Shown: positions 1 through 7,639 of the stretch, piece after piece
Position numbering within the stretch: the stretch's first letter is position 1
Layout: each line of letters begins with the position of its first letter
Assembly: GCF_001613365.1 (NCBI RefSeq)
Contig: NZ_BDCF01000067.1
Span: forward strand, 1 to 37,298
From: Nocardia xishanensis NBRC 101358
GTDB lineage: Bacteria > Actinomycetota > Actinomycetes > Mycobacteriales > Mycobacteriaceae
Direction: 5' to 3'
DNA length: 37,298 bases
The notes under the pieces: model-generated
The model's input: only the letters and a program-made list of their open reading frames with translations
Told to the model about the DNA's origin: nothing
The model's database searches: none
Made by a program: the position numbers and the translations under genes

Positions 1-1785
1 TGTCGGCGCGCCCGGCAGACTCGTCCCGACCGGTCCGGTGTTCGCGCCGGGCGGCTGCGCGGTGGGCGAGACACCGTCGGCAGCGGTGCCGTTCGACGCG
101 GGACCGGATGCGCGCGGTCCCGAATCGGCGGCGCCGGTCGAGGAAGTCTCCGGCGCGGAGCTGGCGGTGGTTCCTTCCGGGCGGCCCGACGCCGAATGCG
201 AGTCCGGTGCGGAAGAATCCGACGATGCAGGCGCTGAGCTGTCGGCATGCGCCGCGGAATCACCGGCCACTCGCGCGGGATCACCGCCCGCCTGCGCGGA
301 CTCACCGCCGACGTGGGCGGAGTCGGCGTTCGCCTGTGTCGAATCACCCATCTGCGCAGAGGAATTCGCGCCCGCGGAGGCGGCGCTTCCGTTCTGCGCG
401 GCGGCCTCGCCGGAGGACGTATCCGCACCACCCTCGGCGGCTTCGGAATTCGAGTTGCCTTGAACGGCGGGCGAGGCGGGACTCTGCTGGTTCGCCGCCG
501 AGTCGCCACCGGTCTCGCTCGATGCGGCCGCACCAGAGTCGGAAGTACCTGCGGTGCCCGCGAATTGGCCGGTGTCGGCCGTCGACGAAGGAACCGCGGA
601 AGCGGAAGCGGTGCTCGGAGACCCGGCACCGTTGGCGTTCGCGCCCGTGCCGTTCACTCCCCCGGTGACGTTCGACGCGCCATTGCCGTTACCGGCTCCG
701 TTGGTGCTCGAATCACCCGCGACATTGGGCGCGGGGACCGGCGCCGTGCCGTCGGAGCCGGGTCCGGGCATGGTGCCGACCCGGACGGGCTCCTGGTTGT
801 AGTTCATCGGACCGTTGTGCTGGGTGTGGCCTCGCGCCCCGTGAACACCGCTCGGCAGAGCGCCGGAAACGCCCCCACCGACGAAGGAACGCGGATCCCA
901 GTTCCCCGTCGCCCACGCGGCGACGAACGCGCCTGCCAGACCGGCTCCCGTACCGACGATCGCGCCACCGGTGAACCCACGCCAGCCGCGACTGGTCATC
1001 AAACCGGGCGCGATCCGGTTCATCGCCCGGTTCAATCCGAAACCCGCGCCGCCACCGCCGCCACCGGCGAGCGCGGAGACCCAGGCGTTCTCCCAGATCG
1101 CCGCCCCGTCCCAGCCCTGGCTGTTCAGACCCTCGGCGATGACGATGCCCTGCACCGCCACCTCTTGCGCGGTGCCCTGGAAGACCTCGACGATCGCTTC
1201 CTGGACGATCTCGTAGACGAGCTTCGACACCACCTGCTTCGCCGCATCCGACAGGAAGGTCCTGGCGAGCATGGCGACGATCCGGCCCTCCAGCCATCGG
1301 GCCATGAATTGAAAAGCGGCTCGCGTCGCCGCGATCGCCCCGGCCTGGACAGCCCCCGCCCCCGGGCCCGCGAAGACGGACATGGCGAACTCGGCCGCCA
1401 ACCAAGCCAGCGAGAAGATCGCATTCAGATGATTCGCGTGAACCGCACCCGCGAAATCATCGACCGAAACCGCAAGGTCGTTGAACGAGTTGCCCATCAA
1501 CTCGATCGAACCGTTCTGGGGCGTCCCGCCTTTGGGAGTGTCGTCGTGAATCACCGCGCGCAGCGACTCGGCGATCTTCTCCCCGCCGTCGCCTTGCGGA
1601 TACGCGTTGACGACCGCCGCCGCGGCGACATCCGCCTCCGCTATCGCCTCGGAGAGGATCTCATCGGCGATCTCCCGCAGCACCTCGGAGATCTTGACCA
1701 CGTCGTCGGGATCGATGCGCGTGATCTCCGAGCCCGCCACCCATTCGAGCCACGCCAGCTCCGGCGGAATCGCCCAATATCCCAT
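1..1785 (-). CDS. WXG100-like domain protein, probable type VII polymorphic toxin (C-terminus outside window)
   Basis: The frame is open from the ATG at 1785 to the left edge, giving 595 codons with no stop. The N-terminus MGYWAIPPELAWLEWVAGSE is the characteristic opening of large actinobacterial WXG100-like proteins, the family that includes the N-terminal domain of mycobacterial CpnT. Residues 1-330 are predicted helical with Ala/Gly-rich hydrophobic stretches. From about residue 340 the chain becomes a long linker rich in Ala, Ser, Gly, Asn and Thr that is still running at the edge. Such linkers usually lead to a C-terminal enzymatic toxin domain, which cannot be seen here. The start lies 20 bases after the YbaB-like stop, so it is the third gene of one minus-strand cassette. 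A toxin role is inferred from architecture and neighbours. Confidence 0.72.
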   Translation of the reverse strand, partial: MGYWAIPPELAWLEWVAGSEITRIDPDDVVKISEVLREIADEILSEAIAEADVAAAAVVNAYPQGDGGEKIAESLRAVIHDDTPKGGTPQNGSIELMGNSFNDLAVSVDDFAGAVHANHLNAIFSLAWLAAEFAMSVFAGPGAGAVQAGAIAATRAAFQFMARWLEGRIVAMLARTFLSDAAKQVVSKLVYEIVQEAIVEVFQGTAQEVAVQGIVIAEGLNSQGWDGAAIWENAWVSALAGGGGGGAGFGLNRAMNRIAPGLMTSRGWRGFTGGAIVGTGAGLAGAFVAAWATGNWDPRSFVGGGVSGALPSGVHGARGHTQHNGPMNYNQEPVRVGTMPGPGSDGTAPVPAPNVAGDSSTNGAGNGNGASNVTGGVNGTGANANGAGSPSTASASAVPSSTADTGQFAGTAGTSDSGAAASSETGGDSAANQQSPASPAVQGNSNSEAAEGGADTSSGEAAAQNGSAASAGANSSAQMGDSTQANADSAHVGGESAQAGGDPARVAGDSAAHADSSAPASSDSSAPDSHSASGRPEGTTASSAPETSSTGAADSGPRASGPASNGTAADGVSPTAQPPGANTGPVGTSLPGAPT

Positions 1786-1804
1786 CGACAGGCCAGTTCA
1801 CACG

Positions 1805-2320
1805 TCACCAGGCTTGGCCGGTGACGCTCTCCCTGGAATTCCCACGACCGTCGTGGTGATAGCTCTCGACGTCGGTGAACGTCATCGTCTCTGCGTCGTC
1901 CGAGCGTTCCGGCGATCCGGGAGGCGCCATCGAAACGGGCGGCTCCACGGGGATCTCGGTCTCGAGGTTCGGCATTCCCTCTATCACGTCGGACAATTTC
2001 GGCAGCCGGAACCGCTCGTCGAGCAGCGGCGCGGTCAGCGTCTTGCTCTTGGCGAACACCTCTTCGGCCGCCTGCTGCGCCAACCGAGTGACGACCTTGG
2101 CGATCTGGTCGTAGCTCATTTCCTCGACGCGATCGGTGAACTTGGTCTCGATGACAACGCCGTTGGCGTTCACCGTCACCGACACCGCGCGGTCACGTGT
2201 GCTCGCCGTCGCGGTCAGCTTGATCCGCTCCTGCTGCACTTGGGCGATATTCCGCATACGGCTGCGGAAGTCCTCCATCAGCCCGGCGATCTCCCCCTCC
2301 ATACGCCCAGACGTCGTCAT
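1805..2320 (-). CDS. YbaB/EbfC-family DNA-binding-like protein of a type VII cassette
   Basis: A 171-aa protein. The N-terminal 100 residues follow the YbaB/EbfC nucleoid-protein pattern: a helix (MEGEIAGLMEDFRSRM), strands with TATASTRDRAVSVTVNANG, and a closing helix with YDQIAKVVTRLAQQAAEEVF. The last 70 residues are acidic, Pro-rich and probably unstructured. YbaB-like proteins such as EspL recur beside ESX substrates in mycobacteria and nocardiae. The ATG at 2320 is preferred to an in-frame ATG at 2341 because GGAG lies about 9 bases upstream of it. The gene sits between the small ESX-like gene and the large WXG100-like gene with short spacers. A chaperone or regulatory role is inferred. 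Confidence 0.75.
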   Translation of the reverse strand: MTTSGRMEGEIAGLMEDFRSRMRNIAQVQQERIKLTATASTRDRAVSVTVNANGVVIETKFTDRVEEMSYDQIAKVVTRLAQQAAEEVFAKSKTLTAPLLDERFRLPKLSDVIEGMPNLETEIPVEPPVSMAPPGSPERSDDAETMTFTDVESYHHDGRGNSRESVTGQAW

Positions 2321-2380
2321 TGCACCCACTCCGAAATCCATGGCGGCGCCATATCAGGCGCCGACCGGAACCGCCGCTGC

Positions 2381-2701
2381 TCAGACCTGCTCGATCATCT
2401 GCCGAGCGGCATCCTCGTTCCGCTCGGCGGCGACCGCCGCCTCGTACTGCCCCTTCGACAGGTTCGCCCAGGATTGCGCCATGGTGCTGGTTCCGTCCAC
2501 CGCGCCCTGCAAGCGGTCCTTCAGGCCGGGACTGCCGTTGCCCTTGACGTACTGGCTGCCGAAGTTGTCGCTGCCGATCACGGCCAGCAACGTGTTCAGC
2601 TGATCCTGAACCCGACCGGAGATGCTCTCCAACCGAGCACGCACCTTGTCGGTCTCGTTCCCCGCGGATCTCAGCTTCTCGGAGTAACACTCAGTCGTCA
2701 T
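2381..2701 (-). CDS. Small ESX/WXG100-like secreted helical protein
   Basis: A 106-aa protein with no signal peptide, composed almost entirely of predicted helix: one segment around residues 5-45 and a second around 57-103, with SWANLSKGQYEAA in the second. Size, acidic helical character and first place in a cassette with a YbaB-like protein and a WXG100-like giant fit an EsxA/EspC-type type VII substrate or partner. A canonical central W-x-G is not evident, so the exact family is uncertain. The ATG at 2701 is preceded by GGGGGTAGAG. Confidence 0.65.
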   Translation of the reverse strand: MTTECYSEKLRSAGNETDKVRARLESISGRVQDQLNTLLAVIGSDNFGSQYVKGNGSPGLKDRLQGAVDGTSTMAQSWANLSKGQYEAAVAAERNEDAARQMIEQV

Positions 2702-3192
2702 CTCTACCCCCGGATGTGGGCCAACCGCTCGACACGGTTCGAACTCCTCCGACGATGGCAGTCCAGAGCAACTCGCCAGTAGCCTTTACATGAACTTAAG
2801 ACAGCGTGGGAGTAACGCACAGATGTGTCGGCGCGCCGCGATCGATAGCCCTGCTCATCGCCTGATGACCTGGCACACAACCGGTTTGGCGCACACCCCG
2901 ATCGACGCCGGATCACCGTTCACTGCCCGTTCACGAAGTCCGGGAACATCCCGGCAACCCGGGGACAAGCCAGCCGTGTACGCCTGCGCTCGGGGGCATT
3001 CACATCGGGTAGAGCTTGTGCTTGCGCGGATTCGGTTCGGCGACAACTTTTGTCGCGCGACAACCGCAGCGCGCGACGTAGTTCCAGCTGGGTTTGCGAG
3101 GGTTCGATAACGGCGATTCACGGCGTGGCCACAATCTCGTTGTGGTGGTCGATGATCGACACCGTCGCCGCGGCGATTGTCGCCGGTGCGAA
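2702..3192. other. Intergenic region upstream of the type VII cassette
   Basis: About 490 bases with no convincing gene; the open frames here lack coding character. It must hold the promoter of the leftward type VII cassette and the 3' end of the PAP2/kinase transcript. It contains several short palindromes: GCGACAACTTTTGTCGC at 3040-3056, CCACAATCTCGTTGTGG at 3129-3145 and GTCGATGATCGAC at 3149-3161. Confidence 0.5.
3040..3064. promoter_or_regulatory. Candidate operator with three GCGACAA half-sites
   Basis: GCGACAA-CTT-TTGTCGC (3040-3056) is a perfect inverted repeat with 7-base arms, followed at once by a direct third copy GCGACAAC (3057-3064). It lies about 340 bases upstream of the first type VII cassette gene. 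No regulator is adjacent, so function is unknown. Confidence 0.35.
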
Positions 3193-4740
3193 TCACACTC
3201 CCCAGCGGAACGGTCTGCGGTGGTGCGGGCGCGGGCGCTCCGCCCAGCGGGGGTTGTCCTCGTCGCGGCGGTAAGCCGCGACCTGACCGGCCACCGAGAA
3301 GCGCAGTCTGCGCGCCTCACCGAGCACTTCGCCGTCGGCCGCAACGGCTTCCGGGTCGCGCACCTGCACGATCAGCTCGGGCACCTGGAGTTCGTTGTAG
3401 ACCTTGCTACGGCCGATGGCGGCCAGCAGCAGTGCCAGCACCGCCCTGGTACGGGAGAACCGCAGATCGGCGCGCAGCCAGCGCACGTCGAGCAGGCCGT
3501 CGTCGAGGCGGGAGCGGAACGCGGGCACCGCGCCGCGCGGATGGTAGGCGCCGTTGCCGATGAACAGAAACCATACGTCGTGCCAGGTCTCGTTCAACCG
3601 GATCCGGATCGGCTGCGCGCGGCGCAACACCACCACTAGGGCGGCGGCGAACGCGGGCCATTTGCCCCACCGCGATTGCCATTTCTCGCGCAGCCGCACC
3701 AGATCCGGGTATGCGCCGAGGCTGGCGGTGTTGATCAGGTAGTGGGTGCGCGCGCCGTCTTCGGTCTCGAGTTCCACGCTCGCGATGTCGACCGAGACCG
3801 CCTCGCCGGCACCGGTGGCGTCGATGACCTCGCGCAGGTCGTAGACCCCGAGGTCACGGGCGAAATGGTTCAGGGTGCCGGTGGGGACGACGACCAGCGG
3901 CAGGTCGTTCCGCAGCGCCACCGCCGCCGCCGCGGCGATCGTTCCGTCACCGCCCGCGGCGCCGACGGCCGCCGCCCGCTCGGTGCGCGCCGCCAATGCC
4001 TCCTCCAGCTGCTCGACGCAATCGCGGCCGGGCTCGGTGCGCAGCACGGTCGCCGCGGGCAGCGCGGCGGCGATGTCGTCGGTGGGGTCGTAGGCGGGGT
4101 CGCCCGAGACCGGATTCACCAGCACGACAAGCCCTTTGCCCTCGACGAGCATCGGCACCTCGCGCACCGCGGTGGCCGCGGCCTCGTCGGACTCGCGCAC
4201 CGGCCACCAGCGACGCGACGCCATCGCCACCCCGGCGCCGACGGCCGCGCCGACGACCACATCCGACCCCCAGTGCACACCGGTGTGGATGCGGGAGTAG
4301 GCGACCGTGGCGGCCAGCGGCGCCACCACCACCGCGGTGCGCGGGCTCTCCAGCGCGACGGCCGTGGCGAACGCGACAGCGCTCGCGCTGTGCCCGGACG
4401 GGAACGAGGAGGAGGTCGGCACCCGGATCAGCCGCCGGGCAGGCGGCAGCAACTGGGCCGCGGGCCTGCGGCGGGCGATCAGTGACTTGAGTACGACATT
4501 GACGGTGAAGCTCGCCCCGGCCACCGACACCACGCCGCGCAGTGCGGCCCGGCGCGTCGCGCCTTCACGAGTGGCGAGCGCCGCCGCGACGACCGTCCAC
4601 AGCACTCCACGATCAGCCGCCCTGGTCAACCGCACCATGCCCCGGTCCACCGCCGTCACCGGAATCCGCGCTACCGCACCGGTTACGGCGTGATCCACCC
4701 GCTGCACCCGGCGAAACGTCCGGCCCAACAACGCACTCAC
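3193..4740 (-). CDS. PAP2 phosphatase / diacylglycerol kinase-like fusion
   Basis: A 515-aa two-domain protein. The N-terminal PAP2 domain has all three phosphatase motifs: K85 with R92-P93 (KSLIARRRP), PSGH at 114-117 and SR-x5-H-x3-D at 149-160. The C-terminal diacylglycerol/sphingosine kinase catalytic domain begins near residue 203 with LVVLVNPVSGDP and carries AAGGDGT (about 261-267) and PTGTLNHFARDLG (from 286). Dephosphorylation and phosphorylation of lipids are thus on one membrane-associated chain; the physiological lipid is unknown. The frame is open to 4908, but homology begins near the GTG at 4740 (VSALLGRTFRRVQRVDH), so that start is chosen. It is divergent from the patatin-like gene. 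The fusion itself is known in actinobacteria. Confidence 0.85.
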   Translation of the reverse strand: MSALLGRTFRRVQRVDHAVTGAVARIPVTAVDRGMVRLTRAADRGVLWTVVAAALATREGATRRAALRGVVSVAGASFTVNVVLKSLIARRRPAAQLLPPARRLIRVPTSSSFPSGHSASAVAFATAVALESPRTAVVVAPLAATVAYSRIHTGVHWGSDVVVGAAVGAGVAMASRRWWPVRESDEAAATAVREVPMLVEGKGLVVLVNPVSGDPAYDPTDDIAAALPAATVLRTEPGRDCVEQLEEALAARTERAAAVGAAGGDGTIAAAAAVALRNDLPLVVVPTGTLNHFARDLGVYDLREVIDATGAGEAVSVDIASVELETEDGARTHYLINTASLGAYPDLVRLREKWQSRWGKWPAFAAALVVVLRRAQPIRIRLNETWHDVWFLFIGNGAYHPRGAVPAFRSRLDDGLLDVRWLRADLRFSRTRAVLALLLAAIGRSKVYNELQVPELIVQVRDPEAVAADGEVLGEARRLRFSVAGQVAAYRRDEDNPRWAERPRPHHRRPFRWGV

Positions 4741-5089
4741 GCCGTCGAAAGTACATCGCCCGCAACCACACCGCGTGGGGCGCTCCATCGAGACGGCCGC
4801 TCGACGGGAAAAAGTGTCGCCGATCCCGCCGTCGCCGCACCGTCCATCGTGGACGGACTGATCGCCGACGGACGCCTCGACAACTATCACTTGCCGCGCG
4901 CCGCCCACGGCGAACTGCTCGCCCGCGTCGGCCGCTCAGGCGCGCAAGGCATTTCAGACGGCCGCCCGGCCGGCCGAAAATCAGCGCGAACGAACCCTCC
5001 TGCTACGGACGGCTTCCGCGCAGAATCGAGCGGCGATTCAGGAAAATCATCTCCGGTGCCGTGATCGTTCGACTGTGTACGGTGGCCGC
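4741..5089. other. Divergent intergenic region between PAP2/kinase fusion and patatin-like gene
   Basis: About 350 bases with no recognisable gene. The right end holds the leaderless promoter of the patatin-like gene. An upstream extension of the fusion gene to 4908 is possible but has no homology-like content. Confidence 0.4.
5078..5083 (+). promoter_or_regulatory. -10 element of a probable leaderless promoter (patatin-like gene)
   Basis: TACGGT fits the actinobacterial TANNNT -10 consensus and ends exactly 6 bases before the ATG at 5090. Transcription would then start at or next to the A of the ATG. No Shine-Dalgarno sequence is present. Confidence 0.5.
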
Positions 5090-5908
5090 ATGGGAACCGG
5101 TGAGAGCAGGGCTGTCGTGCTGGGGCCGGGTGGTGTGGTCGGCACCGCTTGGCTGATCGGGTTGCTGCACGGCCTGCGCCGGGCAGGGGTCGATCTCGCC
5201 GAGGCCGACACGATCGTCGGCACCTCGGCCGGCGCCATCGCGGCGGTCGTGCTGACCTCCGGGCGGGATCTCGCCGAACTGGCCACCCGTGCGGCACCGC
5301 CGGAGTCCGGACAGTCCAGGGGCGATCGGGAGGCGGCAGGCCAGGCGATGGCGATGGCACGGGCCGCGGGCGATGAGCCGGAGGCAACGCGCCGGGACGA
5401 AGTGCGCAGGCAGATCGGCCGTCTCGCGATGTCCGCCGCTTCTGTTCCGGCATCCGTGCATGTCGAACGGATGCGTGCCCTTGTCGGTGCGGGTTCTTGG
5501 TCGCACGACGGGCTGCGCATTCCCGTCGTCGATGTCGAGACCGGTGCGGCGGCGGTCTTCACCTCGGCCGACGGGGTGGCGCCCTATCTGGCTGTCGCAG
5601 CGAGTTCTGCCGTACCCGGCCTTACCGCTCCTGTCGAGATCAATGGCAGGCACTACTTGGACGGGGGATTCCGGAACGGCATCAACGCCGACCTCGTCAC
5701 CGGCGCCGACACTTTGGTAGTCATCGAGCCGCTCGGCCACGTTTTCCCCGGCGGCGTGGCGAATGCGCAGGCGCACATCGTGCCCGACGAGGCGAGCGGC
5801 GCGGCTTTGGGCACCGACTTCGCCGACCGAACCCGATGGGCGGCCTGTTTCGAGGCAGGCTCGGCCCAGGCCGCTCAGGTGGCCGCGGCGATCCTCGATG
5901 TCTGGTAG
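5090..5908 (+). CDS. Patatin-like phospholipase family protein
   Basis: A 272-aa patatin-fold lipid acyl hydrolase. Visible motifs are the Gly-rich oxyanion element VLGPGGVVGTAW near residues 10-21, the nucleophile elbow GTSAG with Ser46, and the catalytic Asp in YLDGG (Asp191). This Ser-Asp dyad is standard for bacterial patatins. No signal peptide or membrane segment is seen, so it is probably cytoplasmic or membrane-peripheral. An in-frame GTG at 5075 exists, but ATG 5090 follows a perfectly placed -10 box and is preferred. Substrate unknown; it sits divergent from another lipid-metabolism gene. Confidence 0.85.
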   Translation: MGTGESRAVVLGPGGVVGTAWLIGLLHGLRRAGVDLAEADTIVGTSAGAIAAVVLTSGRDLAELATRAAPPESGQSRGDREAAGQAMAMARAAGDEPEATRRDEVRRQIGRLAMSAASVPASVHVERMRALVGAGSWSHDGLRIPVVDVETGAAAVFTSADGVAPYLAVAASSAVPGLTAPVEINGRHYLDGGFRNGINADLVTGADTLVVIEPLGHVFPGGVANAQAHIVPDEASGAALGTDFADRTRWAACFEAGSAQAAQVAAAILDVW

Positions 5909-6056
5909 GCGCGGCGGGAAGCGCCACGTGGGTTGCCTGGCAAGCCGACGCCACCGGACATGAGCCGTACCGCGGATCGAAAGTCACGGCCGGGCCTCGC
6001 ATCGCCTTGGTCGCCGCCGGTGCGATCGAACTGCTGCGGTCGGGGGCTCGATCTAG

Positions 6057-6113
6057 TTGTTCGTCCTGGCCGCGGTCGCCGAGATCTGCGGCGCGTGGTT
6101 GGGCGAGCGCCCC
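6057..6113 (+). pseudogene. Remnant of a UPF0060 (YnfA-like) small membrane protein gene
   Basis: Positions 6057-6101 encode LFVLAAVAEICGAWL, almost identical to the first transmembrane segment of actinobacterial UPF0060 proteins (LFVLAALAEIGGAWL). A TAG stop sits immediately before it in frame, and after ERP the family resemblance ends. No later UPF0060 segment is seen nearby. It looks like a decayed fragment, though 15 residues is a short match. Confidence 0.4.
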
Positions 6114-6169
6114 CTAACGCGCCTATGCCCGAACGCATTCGCGGCGTCGGTCGCGCGACACGATCATCG

Positions 6170-6331
6170 TCATCCTCCGCTCAGTCCCCATTCGTCGAGA
6201 CCGGCGTAGACGCGCGCGACACGGAGCCTTGGCGCGCTGTAGCATTCGGCTTCTCCCGCATAGATCGCGATCAGCGAATCCGGCCGCCGTGTGAGCCGCT
6301 CGGACGAATCGATGACGGGCTCCAGATCCAC
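6170..6331 (-). CDS. Small protein of 53 aa, function unknown, probably leaderless
   Basis: From the GTG at 6331 the frame runs 53 codons: VDLEPVIDSSERLTRRPDSL, then a Tyr/Ala-rich middle, ending YAGLDEWGLSGG before TGA. It is acidic and has no membrane segment or known motif. Support comes from the promoter: TAGCGT (6344-6339 read leftward) ends 7 bases before the GTG, and TGTAGCGTCGGCCGCGTG closely resembles the patatin promoter TGTACGGTGGCCGCATG. An open frame extends upstream to 6427 but looks non-coding. Could still be chance. Confidence 0.45.
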   Translation of the reverse strand: MDLEPVIDSSERLTRRPDSLIAIYAGEAECYSAPRLRVARVYAGLDEWGLSGG

Positions 6332-6338
6332 GCGGCCG

Positions 6339-6344
6339 ACGCTA
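6339..6344 (-). promoter_or_regulatory. -10 element of a probable leaderless promoter (53-aa gene)
   Basis: Read on the minus strand this is TAGCGT, a TANNNT match ending 7 bases before the GTG at 6331. The surrounding sequence mirrors the patatin promoter. Confidence 0.4.
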
Positions 6345-6512
6345 CACCGACTCGGCGATTGGCACGCACACGCACTCACGCCGCGTATCGAGCGTTCGGA
6401 GTGGTGACGACCGCCATCGGCGCGCAAAGCGGGACCCTCGCCATCGTCGCTACCTTACGGCGCGAAACGGCCGATTCGTCTCCACCGCTACTCGTGGAGC
6501 GAGTCAGCGCCG

Positions 6513-6905
6513 TCAGGGCACGTCCAACACACTTACCGGAACCCCGTAGGGCAGGAACCGCACCCGACGGCGAGCATCGGTGTTGTCGCGATGCGCGCGC
6601 AAGGCCTCGAGCTCGCTCGGGAAGACCTGGTCGACCGCGGCCTCGCCGTTGTCGTCGACGCTGTAGATCGCCCACACCCCGCTGCCGGTCTCACCGGCGG
6701 TCTCGCCCTCGGGTTGCGGTGGACGTGGCCGTTCCGGTTGGACGAACTGACCGAGAAACGACGCCAGTGAACCGACGCTCGCGTGATCTACGCGATCCAG
6801 GTACACCCCGGCTTTCCCGAGCAGGTCGCGCAGTTCGGCTCCCGCCCCACGCAGTGCGCGTTCGAAATCTTCCGGATCGATCCCGAATGGCCCGTTGGTC
6901 GGCAT
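6513..6905 (-). CDS. Conserved hypothetical actinobacterial protein
   Basis: A 130-aa soluble protein, start ATG 6905 with AGAGGAG about 9 bases upstream. The N-terminal 60 residues are helical (DPEDFERALRGAGAELRDLL). After a Pro/Glu-rich hinge near residues 75-90, the C-terminal half reads as a compact domain (WAIYSVDDNGEAAVDQVFPS, then LEALRAHRDNTDARRRVRFL). I recognise this C-terminal pattern from unannotated proteins in Nocardia and Rhodococcus but know of no assigned function. It is transcribed away from the MarR module. Confidence 0.7.
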   Translation of the reverse strand: MPTNGPFGIDPEDFERALRGAGAELRDLLGKAGVYLDRVDHASVGSLASFLGQFVQPERPRPPQPEGETAGETGSGVWAIYSVDDNGEAAVDQVFPSELEALRAHRDNTDARRRVRFLPYGVPVSVLDVP

Positions 6906-7034
6906 CGCATGTGCTCCTCTGACGAATTGGGCGCTACGTCCTCAGTGTCCTCGCGAAACCCCGACTTCGCCACGCCGCCCACCAGGCAGGGGATGTTCGC
7001 CGGGTCGCTCTCGCCGACCCGGCCTAATAAGGTA

Positions 7035-7062
7035 GTCATTCATTATGAATGACGTATATAAT
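7035..7062 (+). promoter_or_regulatory. MarR-type operator with overlapping TATAAT promoter
   Basis: GTCATTCAT-T-ATGAATGAC at 7035-7053 is a perfect 19-base palindrome. A perfect TATAAT -10 box follows at 7057-7062. The palindrome therefore covers the stretch between the -35 position and the -10 box, a typical site for autorepression by the MarR protein encoded just downstream. Confidence 0.6.
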
Positions 7063-7077
7063 TCTGATCATCCTCAG

Positions 7078-7617
7078 ATGGCATGTGATGAGAGGGGCCT
7101 GCTGTACGACCCTGGTGTCCGTCGATCAATGCAGGCACTCGCGACCGAAAGCGACGCCGGCCCGCTGGAAGCGGCCGCGGCCCTTCGATCGGCATGGCAG
7201 GCCGTCGACCGGCTGCGTTCCAGGGGCGCGGGCGGTCGCGGATTGAGCACGGGGGCCTTGGATGTACTGGGCCGCCTCGCGGTGTCCGCCGACGATCTGA
7301 GCATCGGGGATCTCGCACGCGCCTGCGGAGTCAGTTCGCGCAACGTCACCGGTTTGGTGGACACACTCGCAGGCAAGGGCTTGGCCGAACGCATCCCTGA
7401 TCCACACGACCGCCGAGCGGTGCGCGTGGCGATCACCGAGGCCGGGCATGAATGGCTGGAGTCGTTCCGTCAGCCGACCGGGCGGGCGATGTCAGCCATC
7501 TTCGCCGGATTCACCCCCGACGAACTCGATCGACTGCGCCACCTCTGTCTACGAGTCGTCGACAACCAACGCCGAATCCAGCAGTACCTCGATGACACCG
7601 ACCCATCTGCCCCTTAG
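7078..7617 (+). CDS. MarR family transcriptional regulator
   Basis: A 179-aa winged-helix regulator. The HTH is in LSIGDLARACGVSSRNVTGL, followed by the wing LAERIPDPHDRRAVRVAITE, with DxRxxRV-type residues intact and dimerisation helices at both ends. An ATG at 7045 lies inside the operator palindrome and upstream of the TATAAT box, so it cannot be the start of the message from that promoter; ATG 7078 is preferred, and ATG 7126 (163 aa) is possible. It is followed by the SnoaL-like gene with a 22-base gap and is probably cotranscribed with it. The effector is unknown. Confidence 0.82.
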   Translation: MACDERGLLYDPGVRRSMQALATESDAGPLEAAAALRSAWQAVDRLRSRGAGGRGLSTGALDVLGRLAVSADDLSIGDLARACGVSSRNVTGLVDTLAGKGLAERIPDPHDRRAVRVAITEAGHEWLESFRQPTGRAMSAIFAGFTPDELDRLRHLCLRVVDNQRRIQQYLDDTDPSAP

Positions 7618-7639
7618 ACCACCCCGCACGAGAGACACG

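Noticed and set aside
247..1824. A 525-codon plus-strand open frame at the left end
   Set aside because: It lies antisense to the WXG100-like gene, which has the recognisable N-terminus; the plus-strand product is Arg-rich noise.
3090..3120. GGTTCGA-like sequence suggesting a tRNA T-arm
   Set aside because: No matching acceptor stem, D-arm or anticodon arm could be built around it.
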